From Chiridota heheva (lineage: Eukaryota > Echinodermata > Holothuroidea > Apodida > Chiridotidae): 64,000 nt of DNA. The translations under genes were made by a program, and so were the position numbers. The stretch covers positions 1 to 64,000 of the forward strand of contig JAIGNY010000195.1 in assembly GCA_020152595.1 (NCBI GenBank), given 5' to 3'. The notes beneath the pieces were generated by a model, which saw only the letters and a list, made by a program, of their open reading frames with translations, ran no database searches and had not been told where the DNA came from. Positions 22,698-33,701 of the stretch are shown here, piece after piece (position 1 is the stretch's first letter; each line of letters opens with the position of its first letter).

Positions 22698-22890
22698 AGT
22701 GTCCTACGATCTTGTTAGTTGTGCAACATCCTACGATCTTGTTAGTTGTGCAACATTCTGTTATAATCGGTTTAATTTATGCAACGATCTTGTTAGTTGT
22801 GCAACATCCTGTTATAACCGGTTTAATTCATGCTACGATCTTGTTAGTTGTGCAGCATCCTGTTATAACCGGTTTAATTTATGCAAACTG
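22698..22890. repeat. Short tandem repeat with a composite unit of about 51 bp
   Basis: ACGATCTTGTTAGTTGTGCA followed by ACATCCTGTTATAACC and GGTTTAATT occurs about three times in full. There is also an extra partial copy at the left (22706-22735). It lies in intron 2 of the zinc-finger gene. Confidence 0.8.
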
Positions 22891-23141
22891 TTAGCCTGCT
22901 CCATTACATTTTGCAGATTTTTCAATGATTCAGTTTTCAGCTTCCGATTCGCTCATGCCCCACAATCAGATCACTTACAGTGGGTCTGATGGCGTAGTGC
23001 ACTCAAATGAGAACACATGATATATGTTTTTCTACAATCATCGAGCAGGTTTATCATCGGGAAATCATGATCCACAGATAAGTGAGAACACGGCATACTT
23101 TATCTCTTATTGAATTTTTTTCTTTTCTGTTTTTCCTGCAG

Positions 23142-23353
23142 TTTAAAGACTTCCTGAACAACCTGATTAAGGATCTCTACTTGAGGCAGAATATTACAAC
23201 AACAAATGGGAACTTATTCCAGGGATAAGTCAACTTAATACGATTCTTTGGATTTATGAAGCTTTCATTTTTGCTTCTCAACTACAAGATGATAATGACG
23301 TAAAAAGGAAACAGCAAATTAATTTAAAGCGTGCCGAATGGGCACTTGTTGGG
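23142..23353 (+). CDS. Exon 3: start of TPR-like region
   Basis: The acceptor is TTTTCCTGCAG and the donor is GTGAGT at 23354. The first frame gives FKDFLNNLIKDL. From about 23177 a shifted frame gives LLEAEYYNNKWELI, then further residues to INLKRAEWALVG at the exon end. The motif of an FL..L hydrophobic helix, then EGN/EAE-Y-----W, matches the first TPR of ZC3H7 and HELZ proteins. NLKRAEWALV is the A helix of the next TPR. One base must be gained or lost near 23175. Confidence 0.6.
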
Positions 23354-23745
23354 GTGAGTGATCTATTATTGTCTTAGAACTGAATCTATTGTGTAAGACA
23401 TCTCTGTGGAAGTGCGGCAGAGCTTCATCTTACCAATCTAGGTTAATAAATCCCTGCTGGGTGTCGGTCTTCCAAAAAGTGCTCCACAACTAATTAATAC
23501 AACGGCAGTGGGCACATGTCTTTCAACTCTCACTTTTCACCGTGATATTCACGGTTTCCGGTATCTTCTCAAGGTCAAATCTTTAAATTTATTGTAATTT
23601 CCGATTTTCCTCCCTTGTTAATCATCTAAAGTTCTACAGTTTGATTTCACTTTGAGTTAATTTGCACTATTGGGTCCTTTAGTACAGTGCATTGTCCATA
23701 TGCCCTCAAGGTATCAACAAAATTGCTCAAAAAAATTGTAAATCT

Positions 23746-25525
23746 CCAGGTTTGAGGTACCAATCTCCAGGTTTAAGGTACCAATCTCCAGGTTTGAGGT
23801 ACCAATCTCCAGGTTTGAGGTACCAATCTCCAGGTTTGAGGTACCAATCTTTAGGTTTGAGGTACCAATCTCCAGGTTTAAAGTACCAATCTCCAGGTTT
23901 GAGGTACCAATCTCCAAGTTTGAGGTACCAATCTCCAGGTTTGAGGTACCAATCTCCAGGTTTGAGTTACCAATCTCCAGGTTTGATGTACCAATCTCCA
24001 GGTTTGAGGTACCAATCTCCAGGTTTGAGGTAACAATCTCCAGGTTTGAGGTACCAATCTTCAGGTTTGAGGTACCAATCTCCAGGTTTGAGGTAACAAT
24101 CTCCAGGTTTGAATTACCAATCTCCAGGTTTGAGGTACCAATCTCCAGGTTTGAGGTACCAATCTCCAGGTTTGAGGTACCAATCTTTAGGTTTGAGGTA
24201 CCAATCTCCAGGTTTGAAGTACCAATCTCCAGGTTTGAGGTACCAATCTCCAGGTTTGAGGTACCAATCTCCAGGTTTGAGGTACCAATCTCCAGGTTTG
24301 ATGTACCAATCTCCAGGTTTGAGGTACCAATCTCCAGGTTTGAGGTACCAATCTCCAGGTTTGAGGTACCAATCTCCAGGTTTGAGGTACCAATCTCCAG
24401 GTTTGAGGTACCAATCTCCAGGTTTGAGGTACCAATCTCCAGGTTTGAGGTACCAATCTCCAGGTTTGAGGTACCAATCTCCAGGTTTGAGGTACCAATC
24501 TCCAGGTTTGAGGTACCAATCTCCAGGTTTGAGGTACCAATCTCCAGGTTTGAGGCACCAATCTCCAGGTTTGAGGCACCAATCTCCAGGTTTGAGGTAC
24601 CAATCTCCAGGTCCAATCTCCAGGTTTGAGGTACCAATCTCCAGATTTGAGGTACCAATCTCCAGGTTTGAGGTACCAATCTCCAGGTTTGAGGTACCAA
24701 TCTCCAGGTTTGAGGTACCAATCTCCAGGTTTGAGGTACCAATCTCCAGGTTTGAGGTACCAATCTCCAGGTTTGAGGTACCAATCTCCAGGTTTGAGGT
24801 ACCAATCTCCAGGTTTGAGGTCCCAATCTCCAGGTTTGAGGTACCAATCTCAGGTTTGAGGTACCAATCCAGGTTTGAGGTACCAATCTCCAGGTTTGAG
24901 GTACAATCTTTCCAGGTTTGAGGTACCAATCTCCAGGTTTGAGGTACCAATCTCCAGGTTTGAGGTACCAATCTCCAGGTTTGAGGTACCAATCTCCAGG
25001 TTTGAGGTACCAATCTTCCAGGTTTGAGGTACCAATCTCCAGGTTTGAGGTACCAATCTCCAGGTTTGAGGTACCAATCTCCAGGTTTGAGGTACCAATC
25101 TCCAGGTTTGAGGTACCAATCTCCAGGTTTGAGGTACCAATCTCCAGGTTTGAGGTACCAATCTCCAGGTTTGAGGTACCAATCTCCAGGTTTGAGGTAC
25201 CAATCTTCAGGTTTGAGGTACCAATCTCCAGGTTTGAGGTACCAATCTCCAGGTTTGAGGTACCAATCTCCAGGTTTAAAGTACCAATCTTCAGGTTTTT
25301 GGTACCAATCTCCAGGTTTGAGGTTCTAATCTCCTGGTTTGAGGTACCAACCTCCAGGTTTGAGGTACCAATCTCCAGGATTGAGGTTCAATCTCCAGGT
25401 TTGTGGTTTCAATCTCCAGGTTTGAGGTACCAATCTTCAGGTTTAAGGTAAAAATCTTCAGGTTTTGGTACAAATCTCCAGGTTTTTAGGTACCAATCTC
25501 CAGGTTTTTTGTGAAAATCTCCAGG
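23746..25525. repeat. 21-bp minisatellite array in intron 3
   Basis: About 84 tandem copies of TCTCCAGGTTTGAGGTACCA plus A. Each consensus copy contains a GGTACC site. Variants are mostly single-base changes, with denser decay after about 25,260. The 21-bp period keeps all six frames open, which explains a 390-codon minus ORF and others with YQSPGLR or EIGTSNL repeats. None of these has a start context or non-repeat sequence suggesting a gene. Confidence 0.95.
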
Positions 25526-26038
25526 TTCACAAATTTTTAGTTGACAGGTCTGGGGGCATAAATGTAAATACTTCAATGGAGTTCTGTGGGGACTTGATTT
25601 TACTATGATAAACTACAGACACTAAGAAAACAAATTCTGTTCAGTATTTGAAAAAGAAAAATTCTTAAGTACAAACAATCTTTGAATTTTTTTAAACAAA
25701 CCTTTAACATTTCTGGACAATTGCTAATCAAAGTGCCCATTCATACATCAAATTGGCATTAAAATTTGCACATTAAGACTTGAAAATTAAAAAGCTGCAA
25801 AGTGTCAATCCTGAAATGGAAGGTTTTGCTATTTGCTTGGTCTTTGATCTATTTTAAGCAATTTTTGCTCTAATTTTCCCATACATGTCCCTATACATTT
25901 AACGTGCATGTAATACACCATTCCTAACAAAGGTATTAACGTCTTCTCTCTTAAGCAGTGTACATTGAGATTATCTACAATAATTGTTTACATAAATTGA
26001 TACAAGACTTAATGGCACTTTGGTATTTCTGATTGCAG

Positions 26039-26075
26039 CACTATTTGGATAACGCCATACAGGATGCTAAAAATA
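26039..26075 (+). CDS. Exon 4 (37-nt microexon), TPR
   Basis: Flanked by GATTGCAG and GTAAGT. It reads HYLDNAIQDAKN in phase with exon 3, completing the TPR consensus NRAECALxLGHYxxAIxDA across the splice. It ends in phase 1, which fits exon 5. It is separated from exon 3 by the 21-bp minisatellite intron. Confidence 0.65.
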
Positions 26076-26124
26076 GTAAGTTAAATTTTGTATCTGTTTT
26101 TTTGTCAATATATATGATTTCATT

Positions 26125-26365
26125 TTTGTGGAATGGTGGAAGCATACTGTCTCATTGTTCAAATGTATACTCAGAAGTATGCTAGGTTTGATTCTGGCCA
26201 GGAGTCCTTGTGTTCATAAGCAAGATTCTTTAATCCATTGTTTTATTCGACTGGGCTGTAACTCAGTGCCAGTGTTGCTGGTGAGTATACTTAAGATGGA
26301 GTGGGGTCCCATCCAGGGAGAGTACAGCATTGACTCCAGCCCACTTGCGTGAAGATAACTTGGAA
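26125..26365 (+). mobile_element. SINE copy (same family as 16347)
   Basis: A degenerate tRNA-like head (GGTTTGATTCTGGCC as B box at about 26187) is followed by TTCATAAGCAAGATTCTTTA, CTGGGCTGTAA and the tail GGGGTCCCATCCAGGGAGAG. It has the same order of motifs as the SINE at 16347-16590, but more diverged. Confidence 0.65.
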
Positions 26366-26389
26366 TAAGACTTGATTTTATGGGCCTTC

Positions 26390-27625
26390 ATCTAGGAAGC
26401 ATGGTAGCTCCATGGTAGAGTGTCAGACTTATACTTCAAGGTATTGGTTTTGATTCCGACTAAGGTGCCATGTTTTGTTCTTGAGCAAGAAACTTCATTT
26501 CTGATTGCTCCAGTCCAATCAGCTGTGAAATTGGCCATGTTGTGTACTTGAGCAATATTCTTCATTTCTGATTGCTCCAGTTCAATCAGCTGTGAAATTG
26601 GCCATGTTGTGTACTTGAGCCACATTGTGTACTTGAGCAAGACTCTTCATTTCTGATTGCTCCAGTCCACTGAGCTGTGAAATTGGCCATGTTGTGTACT
26701 TGATCAAGACGCTTCATTTCTGACTGCTCCAGTCCACTGAGCTGTGAAATTGGCCATGTTGTGTACTTGAGCCACATTGTGTACTTGAGCAAGACTCTTC
26801 ATTTCTGATTGCTCTAGTCCACTGAGCTGTGAAATTGGCCATGTTGTGTACTTGAGCCACATTGTGTACTTGAGCAAGACTCTTCATTTCTGATTGCTCC
26901 AGTCCACTGAGCTGTGAAATTGGCCATGTTGTGTACTTGAGCCACATTGTGTACTTGAGCAAGACTCTTCATTTCTGATTGCTCCAGTCCACTGAGCTGT
27001 GAAATTGGCCATGTTGTGTACTTGAGCCACATTGTGTACTTGAGCAAGACTCTTCATTTCTGATTGCTCCAGTCCACTGAACTGTGAAATTGGCCATGTT
27101 GTGTACTTAAGCCACATTGTGTACTTGAGCCACATTGTGTACTTGAGCAAGACTCTTCATTTCTGATTGCACCAGTCCACTGAGCTGTGAAATTAGCCAT
27201 GTTGTGTACTTGAGCCACATTGTGTACTTGAGCAAGACTCTTCATTTCTGATTGCTCCAGTCCACTGAACTGTGAAATTGGCCATGCTGTGTACTTGAGC
27301 CACATTGTGTACTTGAGCAAGACTCTTCATTTCTGATTGCTCCAGTCCAATCAGCTGTGAAATGGGCCATGTTGTGTACTTAAGCCACGTTGTGTACTTG
27401 ATCAAGACAATTTATTTCTGATTGCTCCAGTCCACTCAGCGGTGAAATGGGCCATGTTTTGTTCTTTAGCAAGATACTTCATTTCTGATTGCTCCAGTCC
27501 ACTCAGCTGTGAATGGGTCCCAACTTGCTTGGAGCTAACTTGTGATGGACTGGTGTCCCATCCAGGGATTATCAAGTACTCTCATCCACTTGCACCAAGG
27601 AAACTGGAAAAAGTACGAGCCGATA
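26390..27625 (+). mobile_element. SINE whose central domain is tandemly amplified (85-bp unit)
   Basis: The head is at 26397-26460 (AGCATGGTAGCTCCATGGTAGAG, then the B-box-like GGTTTTGATTCCGAC). The SINE core (TTGAGCAAGAAACTTCATTTCTGATTGCTCCAG, then CAGCTGTGAAATTGGCC) follows and is repeated about ten times. The best copies have an 85-bp period (26787, 26872, 26957, 27042). The normal SINE tail (GGTGTCCCATCCAGGG) appears only once, at about 27553. Many units hold a doubled TTGTGTACTTGAGC phrase. The minus-strand ORFs with LKYTTWPISQL are artefacts of the repeat. Confidence 0.85.
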
Positions 27626-27889
27626 TGACCCTTCATTGGCTTAAAGGATTTAGCTTAACTATGTCATCATGACTCTGGAAAGGGTTTTACTTGAATTTAC
27701 CCATGTCATGCTGACCTATTGGGGGTAGGGGTGATATTGCATGAGGCTTAAAACATGGTACATGTAACATGCATGAAAACGTGTCATCAGAATGTGAATG
27801 ATACTTAAAACACATAGTACTTGCACAGTTCTTAAAAATCATGGTTAGGGCTGCAATGTTCCTGTTGTGACTTATGGATGGATGCCTAC

Positions 27890-28095
27890 TGGTTAATGGT
27901 TGGTTATATATGTTTAAGTGTTAAATGTGTTTAGTGGTTATATATGTTTAATAGGATATCTGTGTTGAATAGTTAAACATGTTTAATTGTTATATATGTT
28001 TAATGGTCATATGTGTGTACAGTTATCTATGTTTAAATGTTATATGTGTTTACTGGTTATATGTGTTTAATAATTACATGTGTTGTATGGTTACA
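27890..28095. repeat. Degenerate AT-rich tandem repeat
   Basis: Irregular copies of a TTATATGTGTTTAATGG-like phrase about 15-20 bp long. No clean period. Confidence 0.6.
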
Positions 28096-28293
28096 GTTGA
28101 TGTTCTCAGTCATGAGATTTATCAACATTTGTGAGGTTTATGATACACATTTGGAAGACCGGTTTGATATTCAAAAACACTTACTCAGAATTAAATATAA
28201 GGATTGACAGTTGGAAATACTAGAGTAGGCAGATCATAAAATGACAAAGTCTGCACAGAAATTTACTTATTAAGGCCTGAAAATTTATAAAGT

Positions 28294-28405
28294 TATATAT
28301 TGTCAAGTTATACATTGTCATATTCTCAAGTTATATATTGTCATATTCTCAAGTCATATATTGTCATATTCTCAAGTTATATATTGTCATATTCTCAAGT
28401 TTTGG
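28294..28405. repeat. 23-bp tandem repeat
   Basis: Four to five copies of TCAAGTTATATATTGTCATA plus TTC, with few changes, in intron 4 of the zinc-finger gene. Confidence 0.85.
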
Positions 28406-29065
28406 TCAAATTTGATGCAATATTTGTTGTATTAATGTTCAGTGATGAATTGATGCTTAAACATCTGTAACAATATCAATATTTAACCAGGTTTGATGCG
28501 AATTTTCCTATTTAATTATTAATTAATATTCTTTGAAGTTCTGAGATAAGGACTGACAAAGTGTTATTCAGTAACTAATTCTGTTTTAGTCATTCTGGAT
28601 TGAATGGTATTAAAGAAGCAAGAAAACAAGTTGATTTCCTTCAAGGAATAAGTTTAATAATAATAATGAATATTTGTATAGCACCAGTATCCGCCGATAT
28701 ATGCTCAAGACGCTTGGCATAACCACTAGTCAAACAGTTGATATATACAATCAAGATATATAATATTACAAAAGATTACGAAAAAACCACTAGAAAATTC
28801 TAGTGCAAAATTGCACAGATTTTGGCAGGCGATTCTGCAATTTAGGAACGACAACATAGAAAGATCAAAAACCTTTCGAAGTCAAACAATTCTTTTGTAT
28901 CATGAAGGACAAAAAAAAAACAGAAAATACTGTGATACAGTATGATGTGTTCAGGAGAATCATTTTTTCTTTAAGTTGTCACAAGTTTGCAAGAGCATGA
29001 TGTGATGGAAGAGTGACATCACATCTTCACTTTTGAACAATTATGTGTTTGTTCTATTGAAAATC

Positions 29066-30412
29066 ATGCAACTTTTTGGTTCCAATGCGATAGCATCAGG
29101 AACTTATGATGGCGTGTGTGTGGGTGTGTGTATGTGTGTAGTGTGTGTGACGGCCAGCCCGCGTAAACACGATATCTCAAGAATGGTAAGCTGGATTCAT
29201 GTCATACTGTATGTGGTACACAGATAGCCCATGGACCGTAGATGTGCCCTATTTTTTTTTTATGGTGATGTTATGCATATTAATGAGTATAGGCAGGGCT
29301 TAATGTAAAAATCTTGAAATGTTTATATTTTAACAACCGCATGTCTGTTTTGTTTCATATGTGGTGTATTTATAATGTTAGGTGGTGTGTACATGTTTAT
29401 GGCGTAAAAACGTTGAATGCATTGATATGCGTAGTGGGCGGGGCTTAATATGGTTTTGCTGAAAAAAGCTTGTAAACGGTATCTCAAGAATGTAAACTGG
29501 ATTCATGTCATATTCGATACATCGATACACAGATAGCTCATGTCCATAGATGTGCCCTATTGTTTTTGATGGTGATATCTTCATATTAATGAGTATGCAG
29601 GGCTTAATGTAAAAATCTTGAAATGTTTATATTTTAACAATCGCATGTCTGTTTTGTTTCATATTTGGTATCATTATGATGTTAGCTAGTGTGTACATGT
29701 TCATGATGAAATAACATTGAATTTCATTAATATGCATAGTGGGCGGGGCTTAATATGATTTTGCTGAAAAGAACTTGTAAACACAGTATTTCAAGAATGG
29801 TATTCTTGATTTATGTCATATTTGGTACACAGAAAGCCCATGGTCTATAGATGTGCCCCTATTGCTTTTGGTGGTGATATCATGCATACTAATAAGTGGG
29901 TGGGCTTAAAGTCAAAATTTTGGAAAAATGAAAGATGAGGAAGTGTACATATATCCGTTTTGCGTCATATTGGGCACGATGTGTACATGCTTATGTTATC
30001 AGCAGATGTTATTAATATGCATAGTGGGCGTGGCTTAATGTGAAAGTGCTAAATGATGTAAACACCATACTGTATCTCATGGACAATATATCAGATTTAT
30101 GCTATGTCAGGTACACAAATAGGTAATGGTCCGTACATATGTTCTAATGTTGTGGTAGTGATATCGTAATGAGTAGGCGGGGCTTACTGACAAATTCTTG
30201 AAATAGAATAAATAAGCAACCATTTTTATTATATCATACTTACTTGTTTTGATGATTTTTACTGATCTGCATGGTGGGTGTGGCTTATGAATAGATATCA
30301 TGGAGCAAATATTTCATGATATACAATAACATGACAGTTGGTATAAATTTTGCAAATCAATCAGCTTGTGAAAAAAAGCATCGGAACCACAAAACTTTTT
30401 GGTTCTGGTTAG
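29066..30412. mobile_element. Modular GC-box element, copy B
   Basis: It begins CTTTTTGGTTCCAATGCGAT, then the AGCATCAGGAAC block, a TG microsatellite and GACGGCCAGC. Modules recur at about 29168, 29473, 29780 and 30065, each with the GTGGGCGGGGCTTA or GTGGGCGTGGCTTA motif. It ends near GCATCGGAACCACAAAACTTTTTGG. The end is an imperfect inverted copy of the start (TGGTTCCGATGC against TGGTTCCAATGC). This is the most complete of the three copies for judging the ends. Confidence 0.7.
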
Positions 30413-30924
30413 AAATTGTAAATACTTTATCCAAATCTTTAATGTAGAAAATGAACTTACTTCTATACACACTGGATTTAGTTCTTTTTTGACATATTTA
30501 CCGGTTGTAAGGCCCAATAATAATAATAGGTGCTTTTTATATAACACTCACTTCTACGTACTAACTATGTGGCACTTTGAAATAAAAATAAAATGCAAAA
30601 AGTCAAGCAGAGTAATCATTTAAATGCTAATTGAAAAAAATGAGTGTTAAGTTTCTTCTTGAAAAGGGAAAAGAGGTTTACATTTTATCTTGGCCGGCAA
30701 TCTATTCCATTCTTTTGGTCCAGCCACAGAAAATGCACGATCTCAAAAGATTTTTCTGTAAGTTTTTGGTATTTCAAATGTGCAAAAATGAGTTGATCTC
30801 AGTGAATAGTTGCTTTGTTTTACATGAAAATAATTTGTTACAAACAAAAATACAAAATAGCAGAACGCACAAAGAATTTTGATAAACATAAGGCCCTGGT
30901 TGTCACTATTAGTATGATTTTAAC

Positions 30925-31425
30925 CATTTTTAGCCCACCATTCCTATCAAACCCACCATCCACAATCTCTCCTGTGTCAACAACGTCCACATTACTTGCC
31001 TTACAATAGGTCACACTCACCTCACTCACTCCCACCTTCTTATTGGCTCCCCCACCCCTCTGCAACAGTTGCCATTGTACCCTCACAGTCCACCACATCC
31101 TCCTTGCTTGCCCCCTGTGCAACCTTCCCAGAGCTTCCCTCGCTCCCCACAACTCAATAGCCGAGCTCTTTTAGAAAAACCCTCTATATAAAATGATCTC
31201 CTTCCTTCATCATGCTTCCCTCTTCAACCATATTTAGTCCTCCTCTCCCACCTCCCTCTCTCTACTTTGTGTTTTCACCCATGCACTTCCTCTCTCGATC
31301 CCAGCTTCCTGGCTTTCAGTCCCTGTACTTCTCTCAGACTCCTCTTTTCTTTTCTTCTGGAATGATCTAACCTCTCAGGCACATTTTGAACCTCGCTGTG
31401 GTGGTGCCCTCCTCAAACAAACCAA
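30925..31425 (+). mobile_element. 5'-truncated LINE 3' end (RNase H-bearing LINE family)
   Basis: It matches the 3' region of the LINE at 3540-5497 from the CCCACCATTCCTATCAAACC phrase. It continues through CTCACTCACTCCCACCT, TTCCCAGAGCTTCCCTCGCT and CTCAGGCACATTTTGA to a short CAAACAAACC tail. It inserted in the sense orientation into intron 4. The minus-strand 104-codon ORF here is a shadow. Confidence 0.85.
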
Positions 31426-31612
31426 TCAACCGTTCCTTTACAGATCTTATAGAACTTTTAAACTGTGCATCAACATACTGCACATTTGCTTTTTTGTTTG
31501 TTTCCTCCCACGATGGCTAAATTGAGAATTTTTTCCTAAATTAGTTTCGTTTATTCTGGGTTAAGATGGTCATGCAGGTCACTATATTATCCTTGAATAC
31601 TTATATTTTCAG

Positions 31613-31767
31613 TTATCAGAGAAGATCCGATAGAGGAAAAAGTTAGACACGGTGCAAGGTGTGTACTAGCAGTGGCCGAAGCTCAATTAGAGCTCTTCAA
31701 ATTCTCCCGAGGCCAATCAAACAAGATAATACTGCAGCGCAGACAGAAGGCACTACATCAACTGACT
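31613..31767 (+). CDS. Exon 5: TPR continuation
   Basis: The acceptor is ATATTTTCAG and the donor is GTAAGT. In phase with exon 4 it reads IIREDPIEEKVRHGARCVLAV, then AEAQLELFKF and further to LQRRQKALHQLT, with no stop. This is an amphipathic helical sequence typical of the end of a TPR stretch in the HELZ/ZC3H7 N-terminal domain. It ends in phase 0, matching exon 6. An apparent 119-codon ORF overlapping this region is in another frame and is a shadow. Confidence 0.65.
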
Positions 31768-32365
31768 GTAAGTTTATCAGATTATTTAAGAAAGTTTTCA
31801 GATTTCTTTTGTTCAAATTGCTTTTCTTAGTTTCGAGAGGAACTACAGCACCTAGGAGAATGCTTTCCTGGCTGAAAAACCTTGAGCTTAAAAACTACAT
31901 GTGCCTGAAAAGCGAGAAAGTAGTCTTTTCACAAATTTATGCATTAATTTATACCTGGGCAGCTAACAAAGCTTTAAAATCATTTTTGCCAACTCTTTGG
32001 CCTAAAAATGAAGTATGAGTGACTTTGTCCTGAAATATACACAAAAAAAGTCATTGCAAACTATTGCAATTTGACGACCAATTTCTTGTTGACTTTGCCA
32101 ATGATAAATATGTGTTTTTTGGGATGTAGGAGGGGTCAAGAAATTCAACTCCTCGCCCTCTATGCAAGGCCGTGATTATTTAGCCGTTTTAAGGAGAAAA
32201 ACAGTTGTAAGTTGTATTGCAAATCTTTGAGAATTGCTTTAAATTCATTCAATGTAATTTCAAGTTTTCTTGTGTCAAGTGTTAATTGAAAATGTGGTAA
32301 GGTACTTAATCTCATAATAAGCTGCTGATTTCATTTGTTACATAATGGTAAAGCTATAAAAGACA

Positions 32366-32402
32366 CAAAAAAAAAAAAAAAAAAACAAACAAACAAACAA
32401 GT
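32366..32402 (+). repeat. Poly-A plus (CAAA)n tract
   Basis: About 19 A residues followed by CAAACAAACAAACAAG, resembling a retroposon tail. I could not identify the body upstream with confidence. Confidence 0.6.
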
Positions 32403-32454
32403 AGCACAGTACCAATTGTCAAACGTTTGACAGGCCAGACTTGTATTGTATTCT

Positions 32455-32564
32455 TTTACCCCTTACTCTACCACGCGGCGATATTATCGCCGTTTTGGGT
32501 GCCCCGTCTTTGGCCCTGCCTCCCGAGCACATTTTCAAAATAGTGCTGGTAGAGTAAGGGTTAA
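32455..32564. mobile_element. piggyBac-like MITE, copy 1
   Basis: It has the same 100-bp body as copy 2, including GCGGCGATATTATCGCCG (a perfect palindrome) and AATAGTGCTGGTAGAGTAAGG followed by TTAA. The left flank is TTTA rather than TTAA. About 140 bp separates it from copy 2. Confidence 0.65.
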
Positions 32565-32700
32565 GCAACCCGCGACATATGCGCCAACCCGAAAATATAG
32601 GCAGCATGATCCCAGTGGGCGGCCCAGCGGGTCCCGAAAGCGGAAGGGGCCCGACTTTTCTGCCTGCAAGACAGAGGACCCTTCAATAATCACGCCTTGA

Positions 32701-32809
32701 TTAACCCTTGCTCTACCACGCGGCGATATTATCGCCGTTTTGGGTGCCCCGTCTTTGGCTCCGCCTCCCGAGCGCATTTTCAAAATAGTGCTGGTAGAGT
32801 AAGGGTTAA
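32701..32809. mobile_element. piggyBac-like MITE, copy 2
   Basis: It is bounded by TTAA on both sides (32701-32704 and 32806-32809). The inverted ends are CCCTTGCTCTACCA and its complement TGGTAGAGTAAGGG (one mismatch). TTAA duplication with ends starting CCC is the hallmark of piggyBac-type transposons (established knowledge). At about 100 bp it encodes nothing and would depend on a transposase elsewhere. Confidence 0.7.
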
Positions 32810-33169
32810 CCTCATCACATGATTTGAAAAATCAATACTTTTTCCAGTCTTTATACAGTACTATACAATATAAATCTGTAAGTAAACAGCAGGCTTGACA
32901 TCATATCAACAAAAAGTGCTAAAATCTTATGTAATTTGTAGAAGTACAAAATAAATGGCAAAAAAGTGTTGATAGGATTCATCAGGGCAATATTTGTTAG
33001 ATAAGAAAATCTTTGAGATGGAACGCCATTTTTTTATGCGCCTGTGATACACCCTAGCGGTACACTCTTTTATCATACATAAATTGATGGATTAATGGTA
33101 CACAGTAATGGACTTAACAAGTTACATTTTCCTGGTAATTTGTTCATGCTTGTGATCAATTTTTGATAG

Positions 33170-33352
33170 GGGAGAGAGTCCGATATACTGAAACTTGTAA
33201 AGAAAGAATTCGAGAAAGCTATTGGAAAGTATGAGGAGGTAACAAGTGTACCCCAACAGGGAGCCTCTGCAGCACCCCCAGATGAGGGATGGATCCCGGA
33301 TCATGTCAAGCAACATCAGAAGCAACAAAAACGGAATCTAAATCCAAGGTTT
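33170..33352 (+). CDS. Exon 6: helical end of TPR region and start of linker
   Basis: 183 nt, all open. It reads GRESDILKLVKKEFEKAIGK, then YEEVTSVPQQGA and WIPDHVKQHQKQQKR, ending NPRF at a GTAAGA donor. The charged coiled helix and Gln-rich link mark the end of the folded TPR-like region. Phase 0 is kept on both sides, which supports the donor at 33353 over a weaker one 4 bases upstream. Confidence 0.65.
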
Positions 33353-33701
33353 GTAAGACAGGCAGGCTTTTTTAAATGTATTTTAATTTGATTTTGTGAC
33401 TCACCACTTTCGGTAAACAAAATTTAATTTTGTGACTTTGAGGAAAATTTTCATGGAATCCTGCTAAGATTCATGCAGCACAAGTCTTGCATAATTCATG
33501 TGGAAATTATGCATAATTTATGAATGATTTGTGCATATCTTGTGCTTTGTACATATATTGAATAACATTCAAAAAGTCAACTATAAATGTTATTTTGAAA
33601 TGAGCTCTTTTAGATAAGCTTACAATGTTCATATACCCGCAATAATTTGGAGGATAAAATGGGAATGAGTGCCAAGGTTTGACGAATTAACCTGAAAGAG
33701 G

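Noticed and set aside
23714..24886. 390-residue minus-strand ORF with EIGTSNL repeats
   Set aside because: It lies wholly in the 21-bp minisatellite; the open frame follows from the 21-bp period and parallel ORFs exist in other frames.
26392..27405. Several minus-strand ORFs with LKYTTWPISQL repeats
   Set aside because: Artefacts of the amplified SINE core.
31659..32018. 119-residue plus ORF overlapping exon 5
   Set aside because: It is in a different frame from the phase-consistent exon and runs into the intron; no recognisable domain.
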